From Spirosoma fluviale (GTDB lineage Bacteria; Bacteroidota; Bacteroidia; Cytophagales; Cyclobacteriaceae): a DNA stretch of 38,907 nucleotides. Below are positions 1 through 12,092 of this stretch, one piece after another. Numbering within the stretch: the stretch's first letter is position 1; each line of letters opens with the position of its first letter. Below the pieces are notes generated by a model. The model saw only the letters and a program-made list of their open reading frames with translations, was not told where the DNA came from and ran no database searches. Made by a program: the position numbers and the translations under genes. The stretch covers positions 1-38,907 of the forward strand of contig CAMDEU010000011.1 in NCBI GenBank assembly GCA_945897085.1, read 5' to 3'.

Positions 1-75
1 CTGCTGCGCAAAAGCTGACCCAGAACCCAAAGCGAGTAAAAAAATAATGCTGACGAAATAAAAAAACGTACGCAT
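1..75 (-). CDS. Partial CDS, N-terminal signal peptide only (MRTFFYFVSIIFLLALGSGSAFAQQ...), continues beyond the left window edge
   Basis: Reverse complement of 75-1 reads ATG CGT ACG TTT... encoding a typical signal peptide ending AFAQQ. Its ATG overlaps the stop of the upstream gene (TGATG). Confidence 0.65.
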   Translation of the reverse strand, partial: MRTFFYFVSIIFLLALGSGSAFAQQ

Positions 76-779
76 CAGTTCGATTGAGGATAGGTCACTA
101 GGAATTGCAAATAGGCCTCAGGAGCTTTATTGAATTGCAAACCTTTACCCTTTAGTTCTTTTTTTAGCTCTTTGACATTCAGCTGTAAGGCAGAAATGGC
201 TTGTGATGATTTTTTTATAGGAAAAAAGGCTCCATCCTTCCAAAGGAAATAGTCCTTTTTTTCCACATACTCAGAACTGTAACGTGATATATCACGTAAA
301 GCCCTCGTCATTTTGTAGCGTTTAGCCAAGGCAATCGCTTTTCCTTGACCCAGTATCTGGTAAATCCCATTTCCATGGTGAAGAAACGATTCATTCCCTG
401 GAAAAAACCGAAAAAGCTTCCCATCACTCCACTCAAATCCATCAATTTTCTCAGGTTTAATCAATATTTTTTGATTGAAAATTGGATGAAAAGTAACCAG
501 CTGGTCTCTAAAAATATCGTAGATTAATGGGACCTGAGGATAAGTGATTCCATTAATGCGTAAGGTTCCTGCTTCAAATTGCCGAGTAATGAAATAGGGG
601 TCTCCCTTTATGCGTAAGGATGGAGCCGCATACTGTCCCCCAGTGATCAATTCTTGAAAATAAGGAATCTCTTCTTGGTAGGAAGATAGGAATGGCAAAT
701 CCCGCCCTGCCACTTGAGAAACTGCCTCTTGGTTAAAAAGTACCAAAGCATAGGCCACTAGAATTAGTATATTACGCAT
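75..779 (-). CDS. Hypothetical secreted protein (signal peptide MRNILILVAYALVLFNQEAVSQ)
   Basis: ORF track 75..785. The listed start at 785 is TTG; the first ATG is at 779, followed by a hydrophobic signal sequence. Confidence 0.7.
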   Translation of the reverse strand: MRNILILVAYALVLFNQEAVSQVAGRDLPFLSSYQEEIPYFQELITGGQYAAPSLRIKGDPYFITRQFEAGTLRINGITYPQVPLIYDIFRDQLVTFHPIFNQKILIKPEKIDGFEWSDGKLFRFFPGNESFLHHGNGIYQILGQGKAIALAKRYKMTRALRDISRYSSEYVEKKDYFLWKDGAFFPIKKSSQAISALQLNVKELKKELKGKGLQFNKAPEAYLQFLVTYPQSN

Positions 780-869
780 GGTCAAAATTAGGATTGAAAA
801 TTAGTATAAATTTTATTTATTCACAACATGTTTAATAGGCACCCTGCCCATTAAAACGGAAAAAATCCA

Positions 870-1784
870 ATGACAAGCAGAAGAACCCTCCTCAAAACTT
901 TAGCACTTACTCCATTGGTAGGGGCATTTGCTTCTTCTACCGAAGCCAAAACCAATAAAGTGCCCGCTAGCGAATTTGTCTTTTCGCTAAATACAAGCAC
1001 CATCCGGGGTCAAAAATTATCCCTTCCTCAGATGATCGAGCTGGCTGCTCGGGCAGGATACCAGGGACTGGAGCCCTGGATGATGGAAATTGAAGGGTAT
1101 TTACAGTCTGGAAAAAGCATTGCTTCCTTGAAAAAATTGGCAAGTGATGCAGGAATTACCCTTGTAGATTGTATTGGCTTTCCCACCTGGATGGCCCAAG
1201 ATGAAGAAAAAAGCAAGGCCGGATTTATACAGATGGAAAAAGAAATGGGCCTACTTGCCGAGCTGGGATGTACTCGAGTGGCTGCTCCAGCTATAGGAGC
1301 AGATGCTCCGCTAGACTTGCTACGAGCAGGTGAACGGTACAAGCAACTATTGGAGCTTGGACGAAAAACAGGTGTCATGCCCCAACTGGAATTCTGGGGA
1401 GCCTATCCTGCCTTTTTTCACCTCAGCCAGGCTTTAGCCGTAGCCGCAGCTGCTGATGATCCCGATGCCAAAATTCTAGCTGATGTCTACCACCTATTTC
1501 GAGGTGGGTCGGGATTTGAAGGATTGAAATTGGTCGATGGGAATGCCATCTCTATTTTTCACCTCAACGACTTTTCGGGAACTATTCCGAGAACAGCTCA
1601 ACAAGATAAGGATCGGGTATTTCCTGGGGATGGCGCCGCGCCATTACAGGAGCTTGCCACTACCTTGCGCGCCAAAGGAGGTCAAATCATTCTTTCCCTG
1701 GAACTATTCAACCAAGAATATTACGCCATGGATGCAGGTTTTGTAGCCAAAACAGGCTTGGAAAAAATGAAGCAGTTTTTTTAG
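870..1784 (+). CDS. Sugar phosphate isomerase/epimerase-like TIM-barrel protein with twin-arginine signal
   Basis: N-terminus MTSRRTLLKTLALTPLVGAFASSTEA carries SRRTLLK (Tat-like). The body (AGYQGLEPWMMEIEG, ADVYHLFRGGSGFEGLKLV, IFHLNDFSG, FPGDGAAPL, LSLELFN) resembles the xylose isomerase-like AP endonuclease-2 TIM-barrel family. Confidence 0.8.
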   Translation: MTSRRTLLKTLALTPLVGAFASSTEAKTNKVPASEFVFSLNTSTIRGQKLSLPQMIELAARAGYQGLEPWMMEIEGYLQSGKSIASLKKLASDAGITLVDCIGFPTWMAQDEEKSKAGFIQMEKEMGLLAELGCTRVAAPAIGADAPLDLLRAGERYKQLLELGRKTGVMPQLEFWGAYPAFFHLSQALAVAAAADDPDAKILADVYHLFRGGSGFEGLKLVDGNAISIFHLNDFSGTIPRTAQQDKDRVFPGDGAAPLQELATTLRAKGGQIILSLELFNQEYYAMDAGFVAKTGLEKMKQFF

Positions 1785-1862
1785 AATTAGCTGGGGTTAA
1801 ACTCCTAGAACTCCGCAACGGGTGGGCCATCAAAATCTTCATCAAGGCTGATTTGGCTTGTA

Positions 1863-2414
1863 TTAGAGTACAAATCCAACCCGTATCAGATAGGGCTCAC
1901 TGTAGTAGGCCTGTCGATTGGAATGACGGAGGTTGTACAAAAAAGTAAAATTGGCTCCCCCACGAGCCCCAAACGGAGTAAAGTAGCCCGCTCCGATAAA
2001 AAACGCCTCTGTCCAGGTACGCTGAAACTTATCCTGCGCATAGTTGTAGGCATTCCAATTGATCGATTCCAATTCGGAGTAGGCAAAAATATTTGGAAGT
2101 AAGTTGTAGCGCGCAAAGGCTCTCCCTCCAAAAGAGGAGCCAGCGGCCCCTTGAAAGCGGTTGTCTTCGTAATATTGATAGGTGGCACCTAGTCCTGTAG
2201 AAAGTTTAGGACTCAGCATCACCCCTGCTAATGGAGAAAGATCAATTAAAGTAACCGTTCCTAGTTGAAGTCCGAGGCTTCCTCCGAAGTAGCTCCTGTC
2301 CTTGAATGAAAATTTGGCCTCAGGATCAATCTCCCGTTGTGCATAGGACGGTAGTTGAAATCCAAAAAATACAGTAAAAAAAAAGACTAAAAATTTATTT
2401 TTCGACCACCACAT
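1863..2414 (-). CDS. Hypothetical outer-membrane beta-barrel-like protein
   Basis: Signal peptide MWWSKNKFLVFFFTVFFGFQLPSYAQ; alternating aromatic/glycine strands and a C-terminal RVGFVL. ATG overlaps the 3' end of the DivIC-like gene by 20 nt. Confidence 0.65.
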   Translation of the reverse strand: MWWSKNKFLVFFFTVFFGFQLPSYAQREIDPEAKFSFKDRSYFGGSLGLQLGTVTLIDLSPLAGVMLSPKLSTGLGATYQYYEDNRFQGAAGSSFGGRAFARYNLLPNIFAYSELESINWNAYNYAQDKFQRTWTEAFFIGAGYFTPFGARGGANFTFLYNLRHSNRQAYYSEPYLIRVGFVL

Positions 2415-2682
2415 ACAGATCTTCTGTTGGCTTTTTCATAAGGTATTTCTCTCGGGCAAATTTTTCCAACAATTCTGGGTTGCTAAATAGGGCCGTACGT
2501 TCTTGCTGGATTTGGACTTTTTTCTGTTTGTAGTATTCTTTTTGATCCTCCAAGTCCCAAAGCTGTTTGGTGAGTCTCCACTGCGAAGGAAGACTATTCG
2601 AATCAATAAAGATCATCCAAAGTAAAAAAGACAAGGTCGCCAACACGTAAAAGTTACTGCTGTATTTGAGGACTTTTTTCAT
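2395..2682 (-). CDS. Septum formation initiator family protein (DivIC/FtsB-like)
   Basis: 95 aa: one N-terminal TM segment, coiled coil (LWDLEDQKEYYKQKKVQIQQERTAL), then FAREKYLMKKPTEDLYVV, typical of the DivIC/FtsB family. Confidence 0.8.
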   Translation of the reverse strand: MKKVLKYSSNFYVLATLSFLLWMIFIDSNSLPSQWRLTKQLWDLEDQKEYYKQKKVQIQQERTALFSNPELLEKFAREKYLMKKPTEDLYVVVEK

Positions 2683-2720
2683 ATTGCTGAGTTCGAATAC
2701 CTAATGTACAAAAATCATGC

Positions 2721-2754
2721 AAAAAAAAGACAGTCCCGGAAATCCGGGACTGTC
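2721..2754 (-). terminator. Rho-independent terminator downstream of eno
   Basis: Perfect inverted repeat GACAGTCCCGGA-AA-TCCGGGACTGTC (2729-2754), followed on the minus strand by an 8-T tract (2721-2728). Confidence 0.9.
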
Positions 2755-2776
2755 GATTTAAATTAGAATAGGAAAA

Positions 2777-5180
<2,404 letters not shown>

Positions 5181-5196
5181 TTGCTTGAAAGTTGCC

Positions 5197-5204
5197 CAAA
5201 GTTA
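5197..5204 (-). promoter_or_regulatory. Candidate Bacteroidota -7 box (TAACTTTG) upstream of carA
   Basis: Minus strand TAACTTTG matches TAnnTTTG, but there is no TTG -33 element at the usual spacing. Confidence 0.35.
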
Positions 5205-5240
5205 ATAAAACTTGGGGAGGGTGAGATGGGGCAAGGGAAT

Positions 5241-5273
5241 AAAAAAAAGGATTGAACGACGTCCAATCCTTTT
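5241..5273 (-). terminator. Rho-independent terminator downstream of rplQ (end of the alpha operon)
   Basis: AAAAGGATTG-AACGACGT-CCAATCCTTTT inverted repeat, with the T-tract (plus-strand A8 at 5241-5248) on the minus strand. Confidence 0.85.
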
Positions 5274-5294
5274 AAATGTGAAATTACTTTCAAT

Positions 5295-5957
5295 TTATTT
5301 TTCTTCGCTTTCTTCGGAAGCCTCAGGAGCTGAAGTATCTTCATCTGCAGATTCTGCAATAGGAGCTTCAGTTTCTACAACTGCTTCAACTATAGGAGCT
5401 TCTTCAACTACTTCAATTACAAGAGTTTCTTCAACTGCTTCAACTACAGGAGCTTCTTCTACCGCCTCAACGACAGGGGTTACATCCTTTTCTACTACAG
5501 GTGCAGTTACTGCCACAGGAGCTGCAGTTACCTCACCAGCAGGTCTTCTAGATCTTCTTGTGGTCTTCTTTGCTGGAGCAGCATCCTTCAACATCAACTC
5601 GTTGAAATCAACTAGTTCGATGATGCACATTTCGGCATTATCACCCAAACGGAACCCGGTTTTGATAATTCGGGTATATCCTCCTGGACGAGTACCTACT
5701 TTCTCGATTACCTCACCAAAAAGGGATTTGATCGCCTCTTTGCTTTTTAGGTAGGAGAAAGCAATTCTTCTGCTGTGTGTAGAATCTTCTTTAGCTCTGG
5801 TTACCAGAGGCTCAACAAACTTCTTTAATTCTTTCGCTTTGGCAAGCGTAGTAGATATACGCTTGTGAAGAAGTAGGGAAGCTCCCATATTGGAAAGCAT
5901 CGCCTTTCTGTGGGAAGCAGTCCTACCAAGGTGGTTAAATTTCTTACCGTGTCTCAT
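5295..5957 (-). CDS. rplQ: 50S ribosomal protein L17 with acidic repetitive C-terminal extension
   Basis: N-terminus [24 protein letters not shown]; core followed by a ~75-aa E/V/A-rich tail. Confidence 0.96.
   Translation of the reverse strand: MRHGKKFNHLGRTASHRKAMLSNMGASLLLHKRISTTLAKAKELKKFVEPLVTRAKEDSTHSRRIAFSYLKSKEAIKSLFGEVIEKVGTRPGGYTRIIKTGFRLGDNAEMCIIELVDFNELMLKDAAPAKKTTRRSRRPAGEVTAAPVAVTAPVVEKDVTPVVEAVEEAPVVEAVEETLVIEVVEEAPIVEAVVETEAPIAESADEDTSAPEASEESEEK
5373..5480 (-). repeat. Four degenerate tandem 27-nt (9-aa) repeats in the L17 tail
   Basis: TPVVEAVEE / APVVEAVEE / TLVIEVVEE / APIVEAVVE, encoded in register. Confidence 0.75.
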
Positions 5958-5963
5958 CGTTAA

Positions 5964-6953
5964 TTATTCTTCATCAAGTTTGTACTTAGAAATGTCCATC
6001 CCGAAGATCAGACCTTTCTCTTGGATCAATTGCTCTAGTTCGGCCAAAGATTTTTTACCGAAGTTTCTGAATTTCATCATATCTGAAATTTCAAGTCGCG
6101 CAAGATCTCCGAGAGTTCTCACATCAGCAGCTTTCAAGCAATTAAAGGCACGAACAGAAAGGTCGAGATCCCCTAAAGAGGTTTTGAGAAGCTTACGCAT
6201 GTGAAGGAATTCCTCATCGATAGGCTCTGGCTCGGCGATTCCTGTGGAATCAAGAACCATGGTTTGATCAGAGAAGAGCATAAAGTGTTGGATAAGAATC
6301 TTTGCAGATTCCTGAAGCGCTTTCTCTGGGTGAATTGATCCATCCGTGTGCACTTCAAGGATCAATTTTTCAAAGTCTGTCTTCTGCTCCACTCGGGTAT
6401 TTTCAACGCTATACTTTACATTTTTAATTGGTGTAAAGATGGCATCAATGGCGATTTGTCCAAAGACCTGATCTTTAGGCTTGGATTCATCAGCAGGTAA
6501 ATATCCTCTTCCTTTTTCGATGGTGATTTCAATCTCGAAATTTTTGGCTTGGTCGATATGACAAATAACCAATTCAGGATTCAGCACTTCAAAGGAAGAA
6601 GTGAACTTAGCTATATCCCCTGCTGTGAAAACAGACTGATTTTTTATTTCAACAGAAATTTTTCCGTCAAATGCATCGTGCAATTTCTTTAAGCGAACCT
6701 GCTTTAAATTCAAAATGATATCTGTCACATCTTCTACTACACCTTCTACGGTAGAGAATTCATGAACCACTCCTGGAAGCTTGATGGAAGTGATGGCGTA
6801 TCCCTCCAAAGAAGAAAGTAAAATTCTTCTTAGGGCGTTACCTATCGTAACTCCATAGCCTTTTTCAAGCGGTTTGAATGTGAATAAGCCATGAAAATCA
6901 TCGGCTTTTTCCATTACCACTTTTTCGGGCATTTGAAATGCTAGTATGGACAT
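5964..6953 (-). CDS. rpoA: DNA-directed RNA polymerase subunit alpha
   Basis: 329 aa; [23 protein letters not shown] and C-terminal domain [22 protein letters not shown]...[10 protein letters not shown]. Confidence 0.98.
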   Translation of the reverse strand: MSILAFQMPEKVVMEKADDFHGLFTFKPLEKGYGVTIGNALRRILLSSLEGYAITSIKLPGVVHEFSTVEGVVEDVTDIILNLKQVRLKKLHDAFDGKISVEIKNQSVFTAGDIAKFTSSFEVLNPELVICHIDQAKNFEIEITIEKGRGYLPADESKPKDQVFGQIAIDAIFTPIKNVKYSVENTRVEQKTDFEKLILEVHTDGSIHPEKALQESAKILIQHFMLFSDQTMVLDSTGIAEPEPIDEEFLHMRKLLKTSLGDLDLSVRAFNCLKAADVRTLGDLARLEISDMMKFRNFGKKSLAELEQLIQEKGLIFGMDISKYKLDEE

Positions 6954-6989
6954 ATATTACTTTCTGTTTTAGCTGAAAATAGTGAAATA

Positions 6990-7595
6990 TTACTTAGAGT
7001 AAAGTTCGACGATGAGCTGGACTTTGATATTCTCAGGAATATCATCTCTACCAGGAACAGTCACGAACTTACCTGACATAGAGGCATTGTCCCATTCTAA
7101 CCAGGAGTACCTAGATGTTGCTCTACCTGCCAAACTGTTGGTAATCGCTTCAAGAGACTTAGAACGCTCTCTTACGGAAACCACATCACCTGGCTTAAGT
7201 GTATAAGAAGGAATGTTTACCAATTCACCGTTGACCAAGATGTGCTTGTGTGACACGAGCTGTCTTGCTCCACGACGGGTTGGAGAAATTCCCAAACGGT
7301 ATACGGTGTTATCCAAACGAGCTTCTAGAAGCTGAAGGAGGTTTTCACCAGTAATACCTGATTTTCTAGAAGCTATGTCAAACATCTTAGCGAACTGTCT
7401 TTCCAACACTCCGTAGATGTATTTTGCTTTTTGCTTCTCTGATAGCTGAACAGCATATTCTGACTGCTTCTTTCTTCTACCACGACCATGCATACCTGGA
7501 GGGTAGTTTTTCTTTTGAAGTGCCTTGCTATGCCCTTCGATCGCTTCTCCAAATCTTCTGGAGATTTTTGCTTTAGGACCTGTATATCTTGCCAT
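6990..7595 (-). CDS. rpsD: 30S ribosomal protein S4
   Basis: 201 aa; [18 protein letters not shown]4 domain [31 protein letters not shown]. Confidence 0.98.
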   Translation of the reverse strand: MARYTGPKAKISRRFGEAIEGHSKALQKKNYPPGMHGRGRRKKQSEYAVQLSEKQKAKYIYGVLERQFAKMFDIASRKSGITGENLLQLLEARLDNTVYRLGISPTRRGARQLVSHKHILVNGELVNIPSYTLKPGDVVSVRERSKSLEAITNSLAGRATSRYSWLEWDNASMSGKFVTVPGRDDIPENIKVQLIVELYSK

Positions 7596-7613
7596 GCTAT
7601 TGCTTTTTTAAAG

Positions 7614-8012
7614 TTAAACTCTTCTACGCTTAGGTGGACGACAACCGTTGTGAGGCATAGGAGTTACGTCGATGATCGTCGTAACATCTAGACCTATATT
7701 CTGCAAGGTTCTGATCGCTGATTCACGACCTGCGCCTGGACCTTTTACGAACACTTCGATTTTTCTCAAACCGAGTTCGTATGCTACTTGACCACAATTC
7801 TGAGCAGCCATCTGTGCAGCATAAGGAGTATTCTTCTTTGATCCTCTGAAACCCATTTTACCGGCCGAAGCCCATGAGATCACTTGACCTGAGATATTGG
7901 TGATAGAGATGATGATATTGTTGAAGGACGCCTTAATGTGCGCTTGCCCTACAGCTTCTACCTTAACTACTCTTTTCTTACCCTTTGCTTTATCGTTTCT
8001 TTTCTGAGCCAT
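7614..8012 (-). CDS. rpsK: 30S ribosomal protein S11
   Basis: 132 aa; [47 protein letters not shown]. Confidence 0.98.
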   Translation of the reverse strand: MAQKRNDKAKGKKRVVKVEAVGQAHIKASFNNIIISITNISGQVISWASAGKMGFRGSKKNTPYAAQMAAQNCGQVAYELGLRKIEVFVKGPGAGRESAIRTLQNIGLDVTTIIDVTPMPHNGCRPPKRRRV

Positions 8013-8027
8013 AATCTAAATCAGATT

Positions 8028-8405
8028 TTATTTAGTTGCCTTCTTTTTGTTAGCAACAGTTTTACGCTTTCCTTTTCTGGTTCGGGCATTGTTTTTAGTG
8101 CCCTGTCCACGAACTGGAAGCCCTTTTCTGTGTCTCAAACCTCTATAACATCCGATATCCATCAGACGCTTGATGTTCAATTGAACCTCCGATTTCAACG
8201 CACCTTCAGTTCTGAATTCTTCAGCAATGATGGTACGGATAGCGGTGGATTCCTCGTCGTTCCACTCTCCGGCTTTTTTATCTAAAGAGATACCTGCCTT
8301 GCTTAGGATAGCTTTGGCTGAACTTCTTCCTATTCCGAAGATGTAAGTAAGTCCAATTTCGCCGCGCTTATTGTCTGGTATGTCTACACCTGCAATTCTA
8401 GCCAT
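8028..8405 (-). CDS. rpsM: 30S ribosomal protein S13
   Basis: 125 aa; [50 protein letters not shown]. Confidence 0.98.
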   Translation of the reverse strand: MARIAGVDIPDNKRGEIGLTYIFGIGRSSAKAILSKAGISLDKKAGEWNDEESTAIRTIIAEEFRTEGALKSEVQLNIKRLMDIGCYRGLRHRKGLPVRGQGTKNNARTRKGKRKTVANKKKATK

Positions 8406-8407
8406 GA

Positions 8408-8524
8408 TTAACCTTGTCTTTGTTTATACTTAGGATTTTTCTTGTTGATGACATAAAGTTTTCCTTTTCTTCTGACCAACTTACAGTCAACACTTCTTTT
8501 TTTAATAGATGTCTTTACTTTCAT
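8408..8524 (-). CDS. rpmJ: 50S ribosomal protein L36, form lacking the full set of zinc ligands
   Basis: Not in the ORF track (too short). Own translation of 8524-8408: [38 protein letters not shown], 2 nt before rpsM. Confidence 0.95.
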   Translation of the reverse strand: MKVKTSIKKRSVDCKLVRRKGKLYVINKKNPKYKQRQG

Positions 8525-8536
8525 ATGCTTGTTGTT

Positions 8537-8611
8537 TTAATTTCCGGCAATAGGAAATCTCGCTGCTAAAGAATTAATTCCCGGAGGTAAAGTCTTCTTG
8601 CTCGATTTCAT
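8537..8611 (-). CDS. Small ORF of 24 codons between infA and rpmJ: MKSSKKTLPPGINSLAARFPIAGN
   Basis: Own translation of 8611-8537: ATG AAA TCG AGC AAG AAG ACT TTA CCT CCG GGA ATT AAT TCT TTA GCA GCG AGA TTT CCT ATT GCC GGA AAT TAA. It starts 6 nt after the infA stop and ends 12 nt before the rpmJ ATG. Confidence 0.55.
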   Translation of the reverse strand: MKSSKKTLPPGINSLAARFPIAGN

Positions 8612-8617
8612 GTCAGT

Positions 8618-8836
8618 CTATTTATATCGATACACTATTCTGCCTTTGGATAAATCATAGGGAGATAACTCTAACTTAACCTTATCTCCAGGAAGAATTT
8701 TGATGTAATTCATCCTCATCTTTCCGGAAATATGAGCAATTAACTGATGTCCATTTTCAAGTTCTACTTTGAACATCGCGTTAGACAAAGCCTCCACAAT
8801 GGTGCCGTCCTGCTCGATTGATGTTTGTTTGGCCAT
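8618..8836 (-). CDS. infA: Translation initiation factor IF-1
   Basis: 72 aa; [72 protein letters not shown]. Confidence 0.98.
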   Translation of the reverse strand: MAKQTSIEQDGTIVEALSNAMFKVELENGHQLIAHISGKMRMNYIKILPGDKVKLELSPYDLSKGRIVYRYK

Positions 8837-8837
8837 A

Positions 8838-9611
8838 TTAGAATTTAAAGTTCTCTTCTATGTACTTATGCGTAGTTAACACTTCTGTTCTATCTTCAAA
8901 TATCGCAACCGTATGCTCATAATGTGCGGATGGCTTCCGGTCTGCAGTTCGGATCGTCCAACCATCTTTCTCCTGGACAATATTTCGTGTACCAAGATTA
9001 ATCATGGGCTCAATTGCAATCACCATTCCTTGTTTCAACAAGGGGCCACTGCCTTTCTTGCCATAATTAGGAACCTCAGGAGCTTCATGTAGCTTCCGGC
9101 CCAACCCATGTCCGACTAACTCTCGAACGACGGTATAGCCTTTGGCTTCCACAAACTTTTGGATCGCATGGCCTATATCGCCTACACGGTTTCCAAAAAC
9201 AGCCTGCTCAATTCCCAAATAGAGCGAATCTTTGGTGGCGCTAAGTAATGCTAAGACAGAAGGGGGTACTTCACCTATGGGGTATGTATAAGCGGAATCG
9301 CTATGAAAACCTTGGTGAAAGACTCCACAATCTACTGAGATTATATCGCCATCTTTCAATTCATACTCGCTGGGAAAACCGTGAACAACTACTTCGTTAA
9401 CGGATATACACAACGAGCTGGGAAACCCGTTGTAGCCCTTAAAAGAAGGTACTGCTCCGTGATCCCGAATAAACTCTTCAGCAACTTTGTCTAAGAAAGA
9501 AGTCTTTACTCCTTTCTTGACATGCTTGGCGATTTCTCCGTGAGCTCTTCCAAGTATGTCGGCACTCTTTTTAATTTTATCAACTTCTTCCGAAGTCTTG
9601 TAATGAATCAT
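8838..9611 (-). CDS. map: Type I methionine aminopeptidase
   Basis: 257 aa; [62 protein letters not shown]. Confidence 0.97.
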   Translation of the reverse strand: MIHYKTSEEVDKIKKSADILGRAHGEIAKHVKKGVKTSFLDKVAEEFIRDHGAVPSFKGYNGFPSSLCISVNEVVVHGFPSEYELKDGDIISVDCGVFHQGFHSDSAYTYPIGEVPPSVLALLSATKDSLYLGIEQAVFGNRVGDIGHAIQKFVEAKGYTVVRELVGHGLGRKLHEAPEVPNYGKKGSGPLLKQGMVIAIEPMINLGTRNIVQEKDGWTIRTADRKPSAHYEHTVAIFEDRTEVLTTHKYIEENFKF

Positions 9612-10933
9612 TAGGAAGCAGCCTGATAATCCGAGGAATTGCCTTTGACATTTCCACTCTTCATCATTCCTTCGTAATGTCTCATCAATAAATAACTTTC
9701 AATCTGACGAAGCGTATCCATAATTACACCCACCATAATCAACAGAGAGGTTCCTCCAAAGAACTGAGCGAACTCACCACCTACTCCAGCAACAATTGCT
9801 AAGGCAGGAAGGATTGCAACAGATGCTAAAAGAATTGAACCTGGTAAGGTAATTTTGGAAATGATTCCGTCAATAAATTCACCTGTTGGCGCACCTGGCT
9901 TTATGCCTGGTACAAAACCCCCATTACGCTTCATGTCCTCTGCAATCTGCTCTGGGTTTACAGTAATCGCAGTGTAGAAGAAGGTGAAAACGATGATCAA
10001 GGTCGCAAACAACAAGTTGTATTGCCATGAAGTGAAGTCTGAGAACGTAGTACCAATGTAGTTGGCAATGTCATTCTCTCCAGCCCAAATCTGAGCAATC
10101 AAGGCAGGCACAAACATCAAAGATTGAGCAAAGATGATCGGCATGACCCCTGAAGCATTTACTTTGATTGGAATGTACTGACGCTGTCCTCCATACACCT
10201 TACCCCCTACTACTTGCTTCGCATATTGTACTGGGATTCGGCGAGTGGCCTCAGTCAAGGCGATAACACCCGCCACCACGAAGAATAATACAAGGGCTTC
10301 AATGATCAAGAGTAGCATTCCAGAGGACCCTTTCTCCAGTCCTTCGGCGATTAACGCTCCTGGGAATCGAGAGATAATCCCGATCATGATCAACATGGAA
10401 ATCCCGTTACCAATTCCTTTTTCAGTTATTTTCTCTCCTAGCCACATGCAGAACATCGTACCTGCAGAAAGCAATATTAGAGAACTGAAAATAAAGAGCG
10501 AAGTATCGATCATTACGGCTCCAGTAGGAAGGATAGTCGCTGTGATGTATCCTATACCTTGAGCGACCGTAATAACAATGGTAAGTACTCGGGTGATTTG
10601 ACTGATTCGCTTTCTCCCGGACTCACCGTCCTTCTGCATCTTCTGAAAATAAGGAACCCCGACAGTAAGCAACTGCAACACGATGGAAGCAGAAATATAG
10701 GGCATGATCCCCAAACCGAAGATGGACGCATTGCTAAATGCGCCACCTAGAAAAGTATCAATTAATCCGAAAATCCCTTCAGGTGCCGATCCAAGTTTGG
10801 ACGCGTCAACTCCAGGAAGAACGATAAACGATCCTAATCTAAAGATGATGAGAAAACCAATCGTATTCACGATTCGTACTCTCAAATCTTCGATTGAGAA
10901 AATATTCCTTACTGTCGAAATAAACTTTTTCAT
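9611..10933 (-). CDS. secY: Preprotein translocase subunit SecY
   Basis: 440 aa polytopic; PYISASIVLQLLTV, VYGGQRQYIPIKVNASGVMPIIFAQS, GFVPGIKPGAPTGEFID. Confidence 0.98.
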   Translation of the reverse strand: MKKFISTVRNIFSIEDLRVRIVNTIGFLIIFRLGSFIVLPGVDASKLGSAPEGIFGLIDTFLGGAFSNASIFGLGIMPYISASIVLQLLTVGVPYFQKMQKDGESGRKRISQITRVLTIVITVAQGIGYITATILPTGAVMIDTSLFIFSSLILLSAGTMFCMWLGEKITEKGIGNGISMLIMIGIISRFPGALIAEGLEKGSSGMLLLIIEALVLFFVVAGVIALTEATRRIPVQYAKQVVGGKVYGGQRQYIPIKVNASGVMPIIFAQSLMFVPALIAQIWAGENDIANYIGTTFSDFTSWQYNLLFATLIIVFTFFYTAITVNPEQIAEDMKRNGGFVPGIKPGAPTGEFIDGIISKITLPGSILLASVAILPALAIVAGVGGEFAQFFGGTSLLIMVGVIMDTLRQIESYLLMRHYEGMMKSGNVKGNSSDYQAAS

Positions 10934-10937
10934 CTAA

Positions 10938-11384
10938 TTAAAGCTTGGTTACTGTACCTCCCAATGCTTCTACTGCAGCTACAGCTGTAGCAGAAAACTG
11001 GTGAGCGCTAACATCTAATTTGGACGTCAATTGACCGCCGCCGAGAACCTTAATTTTGTCATTCTTAGAAGCCAACCCGTGTGACACGAGGGTTTCGAGC
11101 GTAACAGAAGTAAGTTTAAACTGCTCAGCAAGGGCTTGTAAGGTATCCAAATTCACTGGCTTGAATTCAATCTTGTTCAAAGATTTGAAGCCAAACTTAG
11201 GTACACGTCTTTGAAGAGGCATTTGACCACCTTCAAAACCTAGCTTTCTCTTGTAACCAGATCTAGACTTGGCTCCTTTATGGCCTCTTGTAGAAGTTCC
11301 ACCTCTACCAGAACCAGTACCACGACCAATTCGCTTGCGGTTTTTAGTTGAACCTTCTGACGGAGTTAATGTATTCAGTTTCAT
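10938..11384 (-). CDS. rplO: 50S ribosomal protein L15
   Basis: 148 aa; [43 protein letters not shown]. Overlaps rpmD by 4 nt. Confidence 0.98.
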   Translation of the reverse strand: MKLNTLTPSEGSTKNRKRIGRGTGSGRGGTSTRGHKGAKSRSGYKRKLGFEGGQMPLQRRVPKFGFKSLNKIEFKPVNLDTLQALAEQFKLTSVTLETLVSHGLASKNDKIKVLGGGQLTSKLDVSAHQFSATAVAAVEALGGTVTKL

Positions 11385-11563
11385 AGCGCTTCCTCCACTT
11401 TTACAAGGTGACTCACTTTATTTACCATTCCAGCAATCTGAGGAGTATTTTCAACAACTTTTGATTTGCTGATACGTCCTAATCCAAGGGCAACGATTGT
11501 TGCTTTTTGATCCTTGGGTCTATCGATCGTACTTTTTATCTGTGTGATTTTGATCTTCGCCAT
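11381..11563 (-). CDS. rpmD: 50S ribosomal protein L30
   Basis: 60 aa; [60 protein letters not shown]. Confidence 0.97.
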   Translation of the reverse strand: MAKIKITQIKSTIDRPKDQKATIVALGLGRISKSKVVENTPQIAGMVNKVSHLVKVEEAL

Positions 11564-11568
11564 GATGC

Positions 11569-12087
11569 TTATCCGTTAAAGACTTTAGCCATTTTAACTC
11601 CTCTTTGCTGAGATACTGCGATGGCATCACGAAGCTGCACTAAGGCATCAATGGTCGCTTTCACCACGTTGTGCGGGTTAGACGAACCTTTGGACTTTGC
11701 CAAAACATCCGTAATCCCAGCTGATTCCAACACAGCACGCATCGCACCACCGGCAATTACACCTGTACCCGCCGCAGCTGGTTTGATGAGGACAAAACCA
11801 CCACCAAATTTACCTAGTTGCTCGTGAGGGATAGTTCCTTTCAATACAGGCACTTTTACCAAATTCTTTTTTGCATCTTCTATGCCTTTGGTGATAGCGT
11901 CAGTTACCTCGTTGGCTTTGCCCAATCCGTAACCTACTACTCCTTGGCCGTCACCAACCACAACGATTGCAGAGAAGGAAAATCTTCTACCACCTTTCAC
12001 CACTTTGGCTACACGGTTGATAGCAACAACTTTCTCTTTTAATTCTGTATCTGTCGCCCTAATGGGTTTTCTTTTTATCTGAGACAT
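11569..12087 (-). CDS. rpsE: 30S ribosomal protein S5
   Basis: 172 aa; [33 protein letters not shown]. Confidence 0.98.
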   Translation of the reverse strand: MSQIKRKPIRATDTELKEKVVAINRVAKVVKGGRRFSFSAIVVVGDGQGVVGYGLGKANEVTDAITKGIEDAKKNLVKVPVLKGTIPHEQLGKFGGGFVLIKPAAAGTGVIAGGAMRAVLESAGITDVLAKSKGSSNPHNVVKATIDALVQLRDAIAVSQQRGVKMAKVFNG

Positions 12088-12092
12088 ATGGA

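Noticed and set aside
345-527. Plus-strand 60-aa ORF opposite the secreted protein
   Set aside because: Antisense, Lys/Pro/Phe-biased, no domain or promoter support.
783-790. TAATTTTG box just upstream of the secreted protein gene
   Set aside because: Only 3 nt from the ATG and no -33 element at the correct spacing; would demand a leaderless transcript.
1785-1862. Minus-strand fragment ...NTSQISLDEDFDGPPVAEF* just after the beta-barrel gene, in another frame
   Set aside because: Looks protein-like, but the open stretch is only ~25 codons after an in-frame TGA with no ATG, and the barrel already ends naturally (RVGFVL). Could be a chance ORF or a degraded remnant; not supportable.
5212-5754. 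Plus-strand ORF of 180 aa rich in Ser/Ala/Thr
   Set aside because: Antisense to the repetitive L17 tail; its composition is just the reverse reading of E/V/A repeat codons.
11381-11397. GGAGG 7 nt upstream of the rplO ATG (GGAGGAAGCGCTATG)
   Set aside because: Explained by the conserved EE codons at the L30 C-terminus; a shorter match than the rplE case, so not counted as a real SD.
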